From an uncultured Verrucomicrobia subdivision 3 bacterium (lineage in GTDB: Bacteria; Verrucomicrobiota; Verrucomicrobiae; Limisphaerales; CAMLLE01), in NCBI GenBank assembly GCA_946480555.1, contig CAMLLE010000133.1:1-7565 (forward strand): DNA of 7,565 nt. The letters run 5' to 3'. The first letter of the stretch is position 1; every line of letters starts with the position of its first letter. Below the pieces are notes generated by a model, which did no database searches, was not told the origin of the DNA, and was given only the letters and a program-made list of their open reading frames with translations. This document shows, piece by piece, positions 1 to 4,706 of this stretch. The translations under genes were made by a program, and so were the position numbers.

Positions 1-44
1 GCTGCCGTGCCGAGCGGCAGCATGGTGGAATTGACTGCGACCAT
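1..44 (-). CDS. Start of a probable thioredoxin-fold (AhpC/TSA-type) protein, cut by the window edge
   Basis: Only 14 codons are visible, reading MVAVNSTMLPLGTA before the left edge. A short N-terminus ending in STMLPLGT(P/A)A, followed by a PDFxLPD stretch, is typical of a group of small redoxin-domain proteins related to AhpC/TSA peroxiredoxins. The catalytic cysteines would lie outside the window, so the function cannot be confirmed. The ATG at 44-42 is chosen because the STMLPLGT motif normally sits a few residues in; a second in-frame ATG lies at 23-21. The frame is open upstream as far as a stop just before position 105. No strong Shine-Dalgarno sequence is visible. It is on the same strand as ribH but 251 bp beyond its stop, so it is probably a separate transcription unit. 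The identification is by motif memory on a very short stretch. Confidence 0.45.
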   Translation of the reverse strand, partial: MVAVNSTMLPLGTA

Positions 45-132
45 AGTTTTGCTTCGTTCGATTTCGTAGGAGACGACGTGAGGAGTCTCTGAATTCAGTC
101 TGGTTTAAGTGATCGCCGATTCTTCGGGGCTG

Positions 133-154
133 GGATGCCCGATCCCGGGCATCC
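133..154. other. Perfect 9-bp stem-loop between ribH and the next gene
   Basis: The arms GGATGCCCG (133-141) and CGGGCATCC (146-154) pair perfectly around a 4-nt loop. No T-run follows on either strand, so this is not a canonical intrinsic terminator. It could be a folded 3' end of the rib transcript or a leader structure of the downstream redoxin gene. The rest of the 45-295 gap shows no credible gene. Confidence 0.4.
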
Positions 155-203
155 GCGCGGCAATATTCGTCGAGGTTAGCTCAAAGCTCAGGCCACCACT
201 CTT

Positions 204-239
204 CCGCGCCGCCAGCGCGGCATTGCCTCGGCCAGGCAA
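204..239. other. Two adjacent small hairpins downstream of ribH
   Basis: CCGCGC (204-209) pairs with GCGCGG (215-220) around 5 nt. TTGCCT (223-228) pairs with AGGCAA (234-239), also around 5 nt. Both are short and GC-rich and lack a T-tract. They lie about 60-90 bp after the ribH stop on the - strand, where a transcript end would be expected, but stems of this size are common by chance in GC-rich DNA. Confidence 0.25.
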
Positions 240-253
240 CCCTGCCAAGAATT

Positions 254-284
254 TTGAACCTTGAATGTTCATTATTGAATGTTC
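254..284. repeat. Short 7-bp-period repeat of TTGAATG type
   Basis: The stretch reads as consecutive heptads TTGAACC, TTGAATG, TTCATTA, TTGAATG, then TTC, so TTGAATGTTC occurs twice 14 bp apart. It begins 12 bp past the ribH stop on the - strand. It differs in sequence from the ATTGCGG heptads at 768-803 and 2501-2537 but shares their 7-bp period and position at a gene junction. The function is unknown. Confidence 0.5.
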
Positions 285-295
285 CCCGCCCGGCT

Positions 296-754
296 TCAAA
301 GCTCCGCCATCACCCGCGCCATCTGCAGCGCCGTCTGCGCGGCTTCCATTCCGCGATTGTGCTTCTTGTCCTGACAGCGCACGCGCGCCTGTGCCTTGTT
401 CTCCAGCAGCAGCACTTCGTGAATCACCGGCACTTCCGTTTCCAGCTGAATCTGCATCAGCGCCGCGCTCACCGCATCGCCGATGTGTTGTGCGTGAACG
501 GTTTCGCCTCGCAGAATCACACCCAGGCAAATGATTCCCGAGAACTTTCCGCTGCGCGCCAGCTTCGCTGCAACGACCGGAACTTCATACGCGCCCGGCA
601 CGCGCACAACCTGAACTTTTGCCCCCGCGCGTTTCAATTCCGCCTCCGCCGCGTTCAGCATCGAATCGACAAACTCCGAATTGTATTCCGAGGCCACAAT
701 GGCGAACTCGGCGGTGCTCGCCATGTGCTTAATCGCCTTAACCTTCTTCAGCAT
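296..754 (-). CDS. ribH: 6,7-dimethyl-8-ribityllumazine synthase
   Basis: RibH condenses 5-amino-6-ribitylamino-uracil with 3,4-dihydroxy-2-butanone 4-phosphate to form lumazine, the penultimate step of riboflavin synthesis, in the cytoplasm. From the ATG at 754 the product is 152 aa, close to the usual ~155. Visible family features are EYN (residues 23-25, the substrate-stacking aromatic position), VPGAYE (52-57), LRGETVH (81-87, with the conserved catalytic His at 87), Arg126 and HNRG (132-135). The start is ambiguous: the frame is open back to a TTG abutting the ribBA stop, with another ATG at 781-779. Those earlier starts would translate the heptad repeat, whereas the 754 ATG places the first strand where it lies in other family members. 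No clear Shine-Dalgarno is seen at 754. It follows ribBA in the same direction, so the two are probably co-transcribed. Confidence 0.95.
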   Translation of the reverse strand: MLKKVKAIKHMASTAEFAIVASEYNSEFVDSMLNAAEAELKRAGAKVQVVRVPGAYEVPVVAAKLARSGKFSGIICLGVILRGETVHAQHIGDAVSAALMQIQLETEVPVIHEVLLLENKAQARVRCQDKKHNRGMEAAQTALQMARVMAEL

Positions 755-767
755 AAATTGATCGAGT

Positions 768-803
768 GTTTCAATCCGCATTCCGCAATCGCCAATCCCC
801 AAT
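768..803 (-). repeat. Heptad repeat (ATTGCGG type) at the ribBA/ribH junction
   Basis: On the - strand, from 803 down, the sequence is four heptads, ATTGGGG, ATTGGCG, ATTGCGG and AATGCGG, followed by ATTGAAAC. The first A is the last base of the ribBA TGA stop. The repeat fills most of the 48-bp gap before the preferred ribH start. The same layout, four heptads then an ATTGAAAC tail, occurs in the opposite orientation at 2501-2537 inside larC, so this looks like a dispersed element rather than a chance run. Confidence 0.65.
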
Positions 804-2002
804 CACAAAAGATGTCCCATCTTCTTGCGCTTGGTTTCCAGGTAGCGGGCGTTGTGCGGATTCGGATTTGCCTTGATCGGCACCTGCTCGACGATCTTCA
901 GTCCGTGACCTTCGAGGCCGACGATCTTCTTAGGATTATTCGTCAGCAGGCGTATGGATTTCAGCCCCAGGTCGGCGAGGATTTGCGCGCCCAAACCGTA
1001 TTCGCGCAGGTCCATTCCATACCCGAGTTTCTGGTTCGCTTCCACCGTGTCGTAACCCTGCTCCTGCAATTTGTAAGCCTGGATTTTCGGCGCGAGCCCG
1101 ATGCCGCGGCCCTCCTGGCGCATGTAAACCAGCACGCCCGCGCCTGATTCGGAAATCTGCCGCATCGCATGATGCAACTGCGGCCCGCAATCGCATCGGC
1201 GCGAGCCAAACACGTCGCCCGTCAGGCATTCGCTGTGGACCCGAACGAGGACGCTTTTCTTTGTCGTGAGATCGCCGTGGACCAGCGCGAGATGATGCTG
1301 GCCATCGATCTTGGAACGATAGAGATGCAGGTCAAACTCGCCGTAATCGGTCGGCATCTTGATGACCTCAATTTTCTCGACGAGCTTTTCGCGGGTCCGG
1401 CGATACTGAATCAGGTCGGCAATCGTGCAGAGCTTCAGCTTGTGCTTCCTGGCGAACTTCTCCAGCTCTGGCAATCGCGCCATCGTGCCGTCGTCGCTCA
1501 TGATTTCACAGATCACGCCGATGGGCCTCCCGCCGGCGAGTTTCACGAGATCGACGGCGGCCTCCGTGTGGCCTGCCCGTTGGAGCACGCCGCCTGCCGC
1601 CGCGCGCAAAGGGAAAACGTGTCCGGGTTGAACCAGATCATTTGGCACGGCTGTCGGGTCGGCCATGATGCGAATCGTCTCCGCGCGATCCGCGGCACTG
1701 ATGCCACTGCCGATTCCCTTGGCGGCATCCACGCTGATCTGAAAATCGGTCTTAAAACTCTCGCGGTTCTGTTTCACCATTCGCTCGATGCCGAGCTGCT
1801 GGAGGCGTTCGGAAATGGTCGGTACGCAAATCAACCCGCGGCCGTGCTTGGCCATGAAGTTGATTGCCGCGGGCGTGACAAACTCCGCCGCCATGATCAA
1901 ATCGCCTTCGTTTTCCCGATCCGCGTCATCGACCACGATCACCATCCGGCCTTTGCGCAGATCGGCGATGACCGCCTCGATGGATTCAAACCGCTGTTTC
2001 AT
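803..2002 (-). CDS. ribBA: Bifunctional 3,4-dihydroxy-2-butanone-4-phosphate synthase / GTP cyclohydrolase II
   Basis: This fusion enzyme catalyses both entry steps of riboflavin synthesis: ribulose 5-phosphate to dihydroxybutanone phosphate (RibB half), and GTP to the diaminopyrimidine (RibA half). From the ATG at 2002 it has 399 residues, normal for RibBA. RibB-half motifs are RENEGD (29-34), HGRG (53-56), PGHVFPLR (126-133), GHTEA (144-148) and GVICEI (162-167). The RibA half shows the zinc-binding cysteines of ECLTGDVFGSRRCDC (Cys259, 270, 272), RQEGRG (295-300) and MDLREYG, with the catalytic Asp331 and Arg333. The tail LETKRKKMGHLL is family-typical. The frame is open to a GTG at 2041, 10 bp after the larC stop and behind a weak GGTGA. 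That start would add 13 unconserved residues, so the ATG is preferred on homology grounds. The short gap to larC suggests one operon. Both domains look intact. Confidence 0.96.
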   Translation of the reverse strand: MKQRFESIEAVIADLRKGRMVIVVDDADRENEGDLIMAAEFVTPAAINFMAKHGRGLICVPTISERLQQLGIERMVKQNRESFKTDFQISVDAAKGIGSGISAADRAETIRIMADPTAVPNDLVQPGHVFPLRAAAGGVLQRAGHTEAAVDLVKLAGGRPIGVICEIMSDDGTMARLPELEKFARKHKLKLCTIADLIQYRRTREKLVEKIEVIKMPTDYGEFDLHLYRSKIDGQHHLALVHGDLTTKKSVLVRVHSECLTGDVFGSRRCDCGPQLHHAMRQISESGAGVLVYMRQEGRGIGLAPKIQAYKLQEQGYDTVEANQKLGYGMDLREYGLGAQILADLGLKSIRLLTNNPKKIVGLEGHGLKIVEQVPIKANPNPHNARYLETKRKKMGHLL

Positions 2003-2051
2003 GGTGCGGAAGGTAAAGCTGCGAGCCTTTAGGCGAAACACGAAAAGAGCT

Positions 2052-3401
2052 TCACCGGTTGAAAGCAGCCAGTGCGGCTTCGTAAACAGCTTTCAGCGAA
2101 ACTCCCGCGGCGGCGGCGGTTTTTCGGCAGGATTCAAACTCGGGCGCGGCTTGAACGAGTTTGCCGTTCAATTTACCCAGCTTCACCGTGACTTCGCCAA
2201 ACTCCGTCTTCACCGTCGCAAACTCGCGGCGCAATTTCCGGCGCTCCGCCAGATGCCGGCGGACGCCGAACGCACTCGTTTCGCGCAGGATCAATTCGCT
2301 GAACTGGTCCACCTCCGCCTCCGCGCAAAGCACCGTCAGCAGCACGCCTGGGCGGTTCTTTTTCATCTGAATGGGCGTGTGGAAAACGTCGAGGGCGCCC
2401 GCGGCGAACGCCTTCTCCACGAAATGACCGAGAATTTCGGCGTTGATGTCGTCCAGATTCGTCTCGAGAACTGCGATGGTGTCGGTTTCCCAATCGAGCG
2501 ATTGCGGATTACGGATTGCGGATTGCGGAATTGAAACAGTGCCGAGGACAGCGCGCACGACGTTAGGGCGCGTCTTGTTGTCGCGCGTGCCGAGACCGAA
2601 ACCGATTTTCTTCGCGACAAGGTTATGCATGGGCCCAAATTCTTCCACGAACTCGGCGAGCAACGCTGCGCCGGTCGGCGTGATCAGCTCATGAGGTTCG
2701 TCGCATTGAGACAGCGCAACGCCGCGCGCGCCAAGGATTGCAAGCGTGGCCGGAGTTGGAACCGGAAAACGTCCGTGCGCACACTTCACGAAACCGGTTC
2801 CCTCGACCGCATTGCTGGCGAGCACGCCCGGTCGGCCGAGAAGTTCCAACCCAATCGCCGCGCCCACAATGTCCACAATCGAATCCACCGCGCCGACTTC
2901 ATGAAAGTGAACCTGTTCCGGCGGTTTGCCGTGAATCTTTCCTTCCGCAACGGCGATGCGTTGAAAGACCGCAATTGATTTCTCCTTCACCCAATCCGAA
3001 AGCGTGCTGCCGTTGATGAGCTGTTTGATCTGGCTGAAATCGCGGCTGTGCTCGTGCGAATGCTCGTGGCCGGTTCCATGAACGTGCGCGGGCTCGCTCG
3101 GACGGAAGGTTGCGGTCAGGAGATTGTGGCTGTGCCCGTGCGCGTGGCTATGGGAATGGGAATGGCCGTGACCGTCGTCGTGATCGTGTTGATGGTCGTG
3201 CGTATCGGCGAGATGCACGTCAAATTTCACGCCATCGATGCCGGACTTCTGTTTGCGGCCGACATGCAGATGATAGCCGTCCAGCTTCAGCTTCTTCAGT
3301 TCCGTTTCGAGTGCCGCGGGATCAACGCCCAAATCGATCAGCGCCGCGATGAACATATCGCCGCTGATGCCGCTGAAGATGTCGAGGTAAAGTGTTTTCA
3401 T
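2052..3401 (-). CDS. larC: Nickel-pincer cofactor biosynthesis protein LarC (nickel insertion), single-frame form
   Basis: LarC is the CTP-dependent cyclometallase that inserts nickel into the dithiolated pyridinium mononucleotide, completing the NPN cofactor of LarA-type racemases and epimerases. The product is 449 aa. N-terminal half: FSGISGDM (9-16), a His/Asp-rich loop (68-118, 18 histidines), HFHEVGAVDSIVDIVG (165-180), ITPTGAALL (240-248). C-terminal half: ETNLDDINAEI (313-323), QMKKNRPGVLL (345-355), ETSAFGVR (374-381). In Lactobacillus plantarum the two halves are joined by programmed frameshifting; here they share one continuous frame. The linker contains an in-frame heptad repeat encoding SIPQSAIRNPQSL (290-302). 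The ATG at 3401 gives the family N-terminus MKTLYLDIFSG; the frame stays open upstream through the mobile-element relic, but that part is unrelated. No clear Shine-Dalgarno is visible. It lies between larB and ribBA on the same strand. Confidence 0.93.
   Translation of the reverse strand: MKTLYLDIFSGISGDMFIAALIDLGVDPAALETELKKLKLDGYHLHVGRKQKSGIDGVKFDVHLADTHDHQHDHDDGHGHSHSHSHAHGHSHNLLTATFRPSEPAHVHGTGHEHSHEHSRDFSQIKQLINGSTLSDWVKEKSIAVFQRIAVAEGKIHGKPPEQVHFHEVGAVDSIVDIVGAAIGLELLGRPGVLASNAVEGTGFVKCAHGRFPVPTPATLAILGARGVALSQCDEPHELITPTGAALLAEFVEEFGPMHNLVAKKIGFGLGTRDNKTRPNVVRAVLGTVSIPQSAIRNPQSLDWETDTIAVLETNLDDINAEILGHFVEKAFAAGALDVFHTPIQMKKNRPGVLLTVLCAEAEVDQFSELILRETSAFGVRRHLAERRKLRREFATVKTEFGEVTVKLGKLNGKLVQAAPEFESCRKTAAAAGVSLKAVYEAALAAFNR
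2501..2537 (+). repeat. Heptad repeat (ATTGCGG type) inside larC
   Basis: On the + strand there are four heptads, ATTGCGG, ATTACGG, ATTGCGG and ATTGCGG, then AATTGAAAC. It is a second copy of the element at 768-803, in the opposite orientation. Read on the - strand it encodes roughly larC residues 289-301 (the Ser-Ile-Pro-Gln-Ser-Ala-Ile-Arg-Asn-Pro-Gln-Ser region). It keeps the frame and falls in the linker between the two LarC domains, where extra residues would be tolerated. Confidence 0.7.
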
Positions 3402-3406
3402 GGTCG

Positions 3407-3436
3407 ATGTCGCGGCGGTCTGTGACCGTCGCCATT
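3407..3436 (+). repeat. REP palindrome, larC-proximal copy
   Basis: The hairpin arms are GCGGCGGTC and GACCGTCGC around TGT; one arm position differs from a perfect match. On the + strand it is preceded by GTCG, where the partner copy has the canonical GTAG foot. It ends 5 bp upstream of the larC start codon, so the hairpin would lie just ahead of the larC ribosome-binding region in the transcript. Confidence 0.75.
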
Positions 3437-3618
3437 CAGAATTTGAGGGAATGTATTTCTCCCTGCCACTGCCAATCCTGCCAATGCTGCGCCACAGAAA
3501 GAAAGGCTTCATGAACTTCCCCATCATCGAGAATGCATCTGCGGTGGTCCGTGCAGAATGTGACGAAATGAACGGGGCCCGGCACATACAAACGTTCAAG
3601 ACGATGGAGCCGTTCCAT
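3436..3618 (-). pseudogene. Internally deleted REP-associated tyrosine transposase (RAYT)
   Basis: The 60-residue frame starts MERLHRLERLYVPGPVHF and continues VTFCTDHRRCILDD and VHEAFLSVA, matching the usual N-terminus of the Y1-transposase (IS200-like) domain of RAYTs: an aromatic-VTFCT strand, then an RR-x-LL type turn. It then passes directly into WQWQGEIHSLKF and a stop. As I recall, many RAYTs of this type end in W-P-Y/F-Q-G-E-(I/L)-x-x-L-R/K-(W/F), so I infer that an internal deletion joined the first ~45 residues to the last ~12. The HUH metal-binding motif and the catalytic tyrosine, which would lie in the missing part, are absent, so it cannot be an active transposase. The full-length family is about 150-250 aa. 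The joined frame remains open. Confidence 0.7.
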
Positions 3619-3621
3619 AAC

Positions 3622-3651
3622 AATGGCGGCGGTCGCAGACCGCCGCTACAT
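3622..3651 (-). repeat. REP palindrome, larB-proximal copy, overlapping the larB stop
   Basis: A perfect 9-bp stem (GCGGCGGTC at 3626-3634, GACCGCCGC at 3638-3646) has a 3-nt loop. Read on the - strand, the hairpin is preceded by GTAG (3649-3646), the tetranucleotide that marks RAYT-recognised REPs. The TAG of this motif is the larB stop codon. In the lar transcript the hairpin follows the larB stop immediately and could block 3' exonucleases or dampen read-through into larC. Confidence 0.8.
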
Positions 3652-4398
3652 GCACAGCGCGTTGATCTGGCTCGCCGCGTAACCGGCTCCGAAGCCGTTG
3701 TCGATGTTCACCACCGTGACGCCGCTGCCGCAGCTGTTCAACATGCCCAAAAGCGCGGCCAGTCCACCGAAGTTCGCGCCGTAACCGATGCTCGTCGGCA
3801 CCGCGATGACCGGCTTGGAAATCAGTCCCGCCACCACGCTCGGAAGCGCACCTTCCATTCCTGCAACCACGACGACGACATTCGCCTTCTGAATTTCCTC
3901 CAGACGGCTGAACAACCGATGCACCCCGGCGACCCCGACGTCGTTCACGCGTTCGACGACATTGCCCATGATTTCGGCCGTGAGCGCCGCTTCCTCAGCC
4001 ACCGGCAAATCGCTCGTGCCGGCGCAAACAACAGCGATCTTCCCCGCGCGCTTTGGCAGCGGCCTTCTCTGGATGGTAATGCAGCGTGCCATTTCGTGAT
4101 GAACGGCAGTCTTGAACTTTCGCTTTACCACGCGCGCATGCTCCGGGGTGATGCGGGTGGCGAGAACGTTTTGCCCGTGTTCCAGCAACTTGGCGGCAAT
4201 TTTCAGCACCTGCTCGGGTGTCTTGCCGGCGCCAAAGATCACTTCCGGAAAACCTTTGCGCAGCGCGCGATGCGTATCGACGGTGGCAAAACCAATGTCC
4301 GCCGCGGGCGCCGTCTGGAAAGCCTGCAGCACTTCGTCGCGTGAAACGCCGCCCGCGCGAAATTTCTCCAGCAGTTGCGTTGCTTCGATGATGGTCAC
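3646..4398 (-). CDS. larB: Nickel-pincer cofactor biosynthesis protein LarB (NaAD carboxylase/hydrolase)
   Basis: LarB carboxylates the pyridinium ring of nicotinic acid adenine dinucleotide and cleaves the phosphoanhydride, giving pyridinium-3,5-biscarboxylic acid mononucleotide, the first step of NPN cofactor synthesis. The 250-aa product has the usual LarB length, with a PurE (AIR carboxylase)-like C-terminal domain. Visible motifs are [16 protein letters not shown] (41-56), [13 protein letters not shown] (125-137), [10 protein letters not shown] (153-162), [12 protein letters not shown] (178-189), [13 protein letters not shown] (200-212), LNSC with the conserved nucleophilic Cys223, and [10 protein letters not shown] (231-240). 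The start is a GTG (4398-4396) that overlaps the TGA of an upstream 50-codon ORF by four bases; no ATG candidate lies nearby. The TAG stop belongs to the REP sequence, so the last residues may derive from that insertion. It is first of the recognisable lar-rib genes. Confidence 0.93.
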   Translation of the reverse strand: MTIIEATQLLEKFRAGGVSRDEVLQAFQTAPAADIGFATVDTHRALRKGFPEVIFGAGKTPEQVLKIAAKLLEHGQNVLATRITPEHARVVKRKFKTAVHHEMARCITIQRRPLPKRAGKIAVVCAGTSDLPVAEEAALTAEIMGNVVERVNDVGVAGVHRLFSRLEEIQKANVVVVVAGMEGALPSVVAGLISKPVIAVPTSIGYGANFGGLAALLGMLNSCGSGVTVVNIDNGFGAGYAASQINALCM

Positions 4399-4547
4399 GA
4401 ATGGATGATATTTAGCTGCGAAAAGCGGTCACGGCAAATTTGGAGGGGCGCGCCGGCGGCCCGATCCAGCGCGCAGATCAGTTCCGTATCGAACATGGCG
4501 ACGATCGCCCGTCCATTGGATTGCATCGATTCAATGTCGCAGACCAT
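4395..4547 (-). CDS. Possible 50-aa leader ORF coupled to larB
   Basis: An ATG at 4547-4545 opens a 50-codon frame (N-terminus [20 protein letters not shown], then [19 protein letters not shown]). Its TGA overlaps the larB GTG in the arrangement GTGA, typical of translationally coupled genes. An in-frame TAA lies four codons before the ATG, so it is not the tail of a longer intact gene in this frame. I do not recognise the protein. It has no signal peptide or membrane segment, and its three cysteines show no clear motif. It could be a real small gene, a decayed remnant, or a chance frame in GC-rich DNA. The four-base overlap is the only positive argument. Confidence 0.3.
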   Translation of the reverse strand: MVCDIESMQSNGRAIVAMFDTELICALDRAAGAPLQICRDRFSQLNIIHS

Positions 4548-4706
4548 CGTGCGCGCCGATTAAGGAGCCGTTTCCAAATCGTAACCTTCCCGCCCTTTGT
4601 CGTTCACAAACCTGCTTCAGGGTGACACCGCGAAATTTTGTCAGCAGCCGACCTGCCTGTGCGGCGTTGCTGATGGATTCAGAAACCCAAACAAAAGAAA
4701 GCAAAG
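4548..4706. other. Divergent intergenic region with a leader hairpin
   Basis: These 159 bp separate the leftward lar-rib genes from the rightward secreted-protein gene, so promoters for both directions should lie here. I could not pick convincing -35/-10 boxes. A bulged stem-loop lies at 4641-4673: TCAGCA (4641-4646) pairs with TGCTGA (4668-4673), and GCCG (4647-4650) with CGGC (4662-4665), leaving a 2-nt bulge and an 11-nt loop. It sits about 35 bp ahead of the + strand ATG and has no T-tract, so it is a candidate leader structure or operator. Confidence 0.35.

Larger units (their letters stand above)
3407..3651 (-). mobile_element. REP-flanked relic of a RAYT (IS200/IS605-like) element
   Basis: Two 30-bp REP sequences in inverted orientation (3407-3436 and 3622-3651; 27 of 30 bases match when one is reverse-complemented) enclose a 60-codon remnant of a REP-associated tyrosine transposase. 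The remnant's ATG lies 3 bp inside one REP, and its TGA overlaps the inner edge of the other. This is the layout of a RAYT gene between two REPs, reduced to 245 bp by internal loss. It sits between larB and larC, overlaps the larB stop codon and ends 5 bp before the larC ATG. No target duplication is evident, as expected for this transposase class. It could not move by itself but might be mobilised or excised by a full-length RAYT elsewhere. Confidence 0.75.

Noticed and set aside
105..295. Tail of a - strand frame after ribH as a possible gene
   Set aside because: It starts inside ribH in a different frame, crosses the heptad repeat and shows no family resemblance.
254..1147. Open 297-codon frame on the + strand
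   Set aside because: It is antisense to ribH and the 3' half of ribBA, both clearly identified by motifs, and the translation is low-complexity His/Arg/Leu-rich.
1169..2032. Open 287-codon frame on the + strand
   Set aside because: It is antisense to the RibB half of ribBA, with no recognisable motif.
2003..2051. FMN riboswitch upstream of ribBA
   Set aside because: The gap to larC is only 49 bp even with the ATG start, too short for an FMN aptamer, and no such motif is visible.
2501..2537. CRISPR repeat, because of the ATTGAAAC end
   Set aside because: Many CRISPR repeats end in ATTGAAAC, but there is no regular array with unique spacers. The tract is a short heptad run inside larC.
3402..3623. 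N-terminal extension of larC through the mobile-element relic
   Set aside because: The frame is open for 74 more codons, but they read the RAYT relic out of frame, and the LarC family begins at the MKTLYLDIFSG ATG.
3400..4344. Open 314-codon frame on the + strand
   Set aside because: It is antisense to larB and crosses the REP element, so it is a codon-bias shadow.
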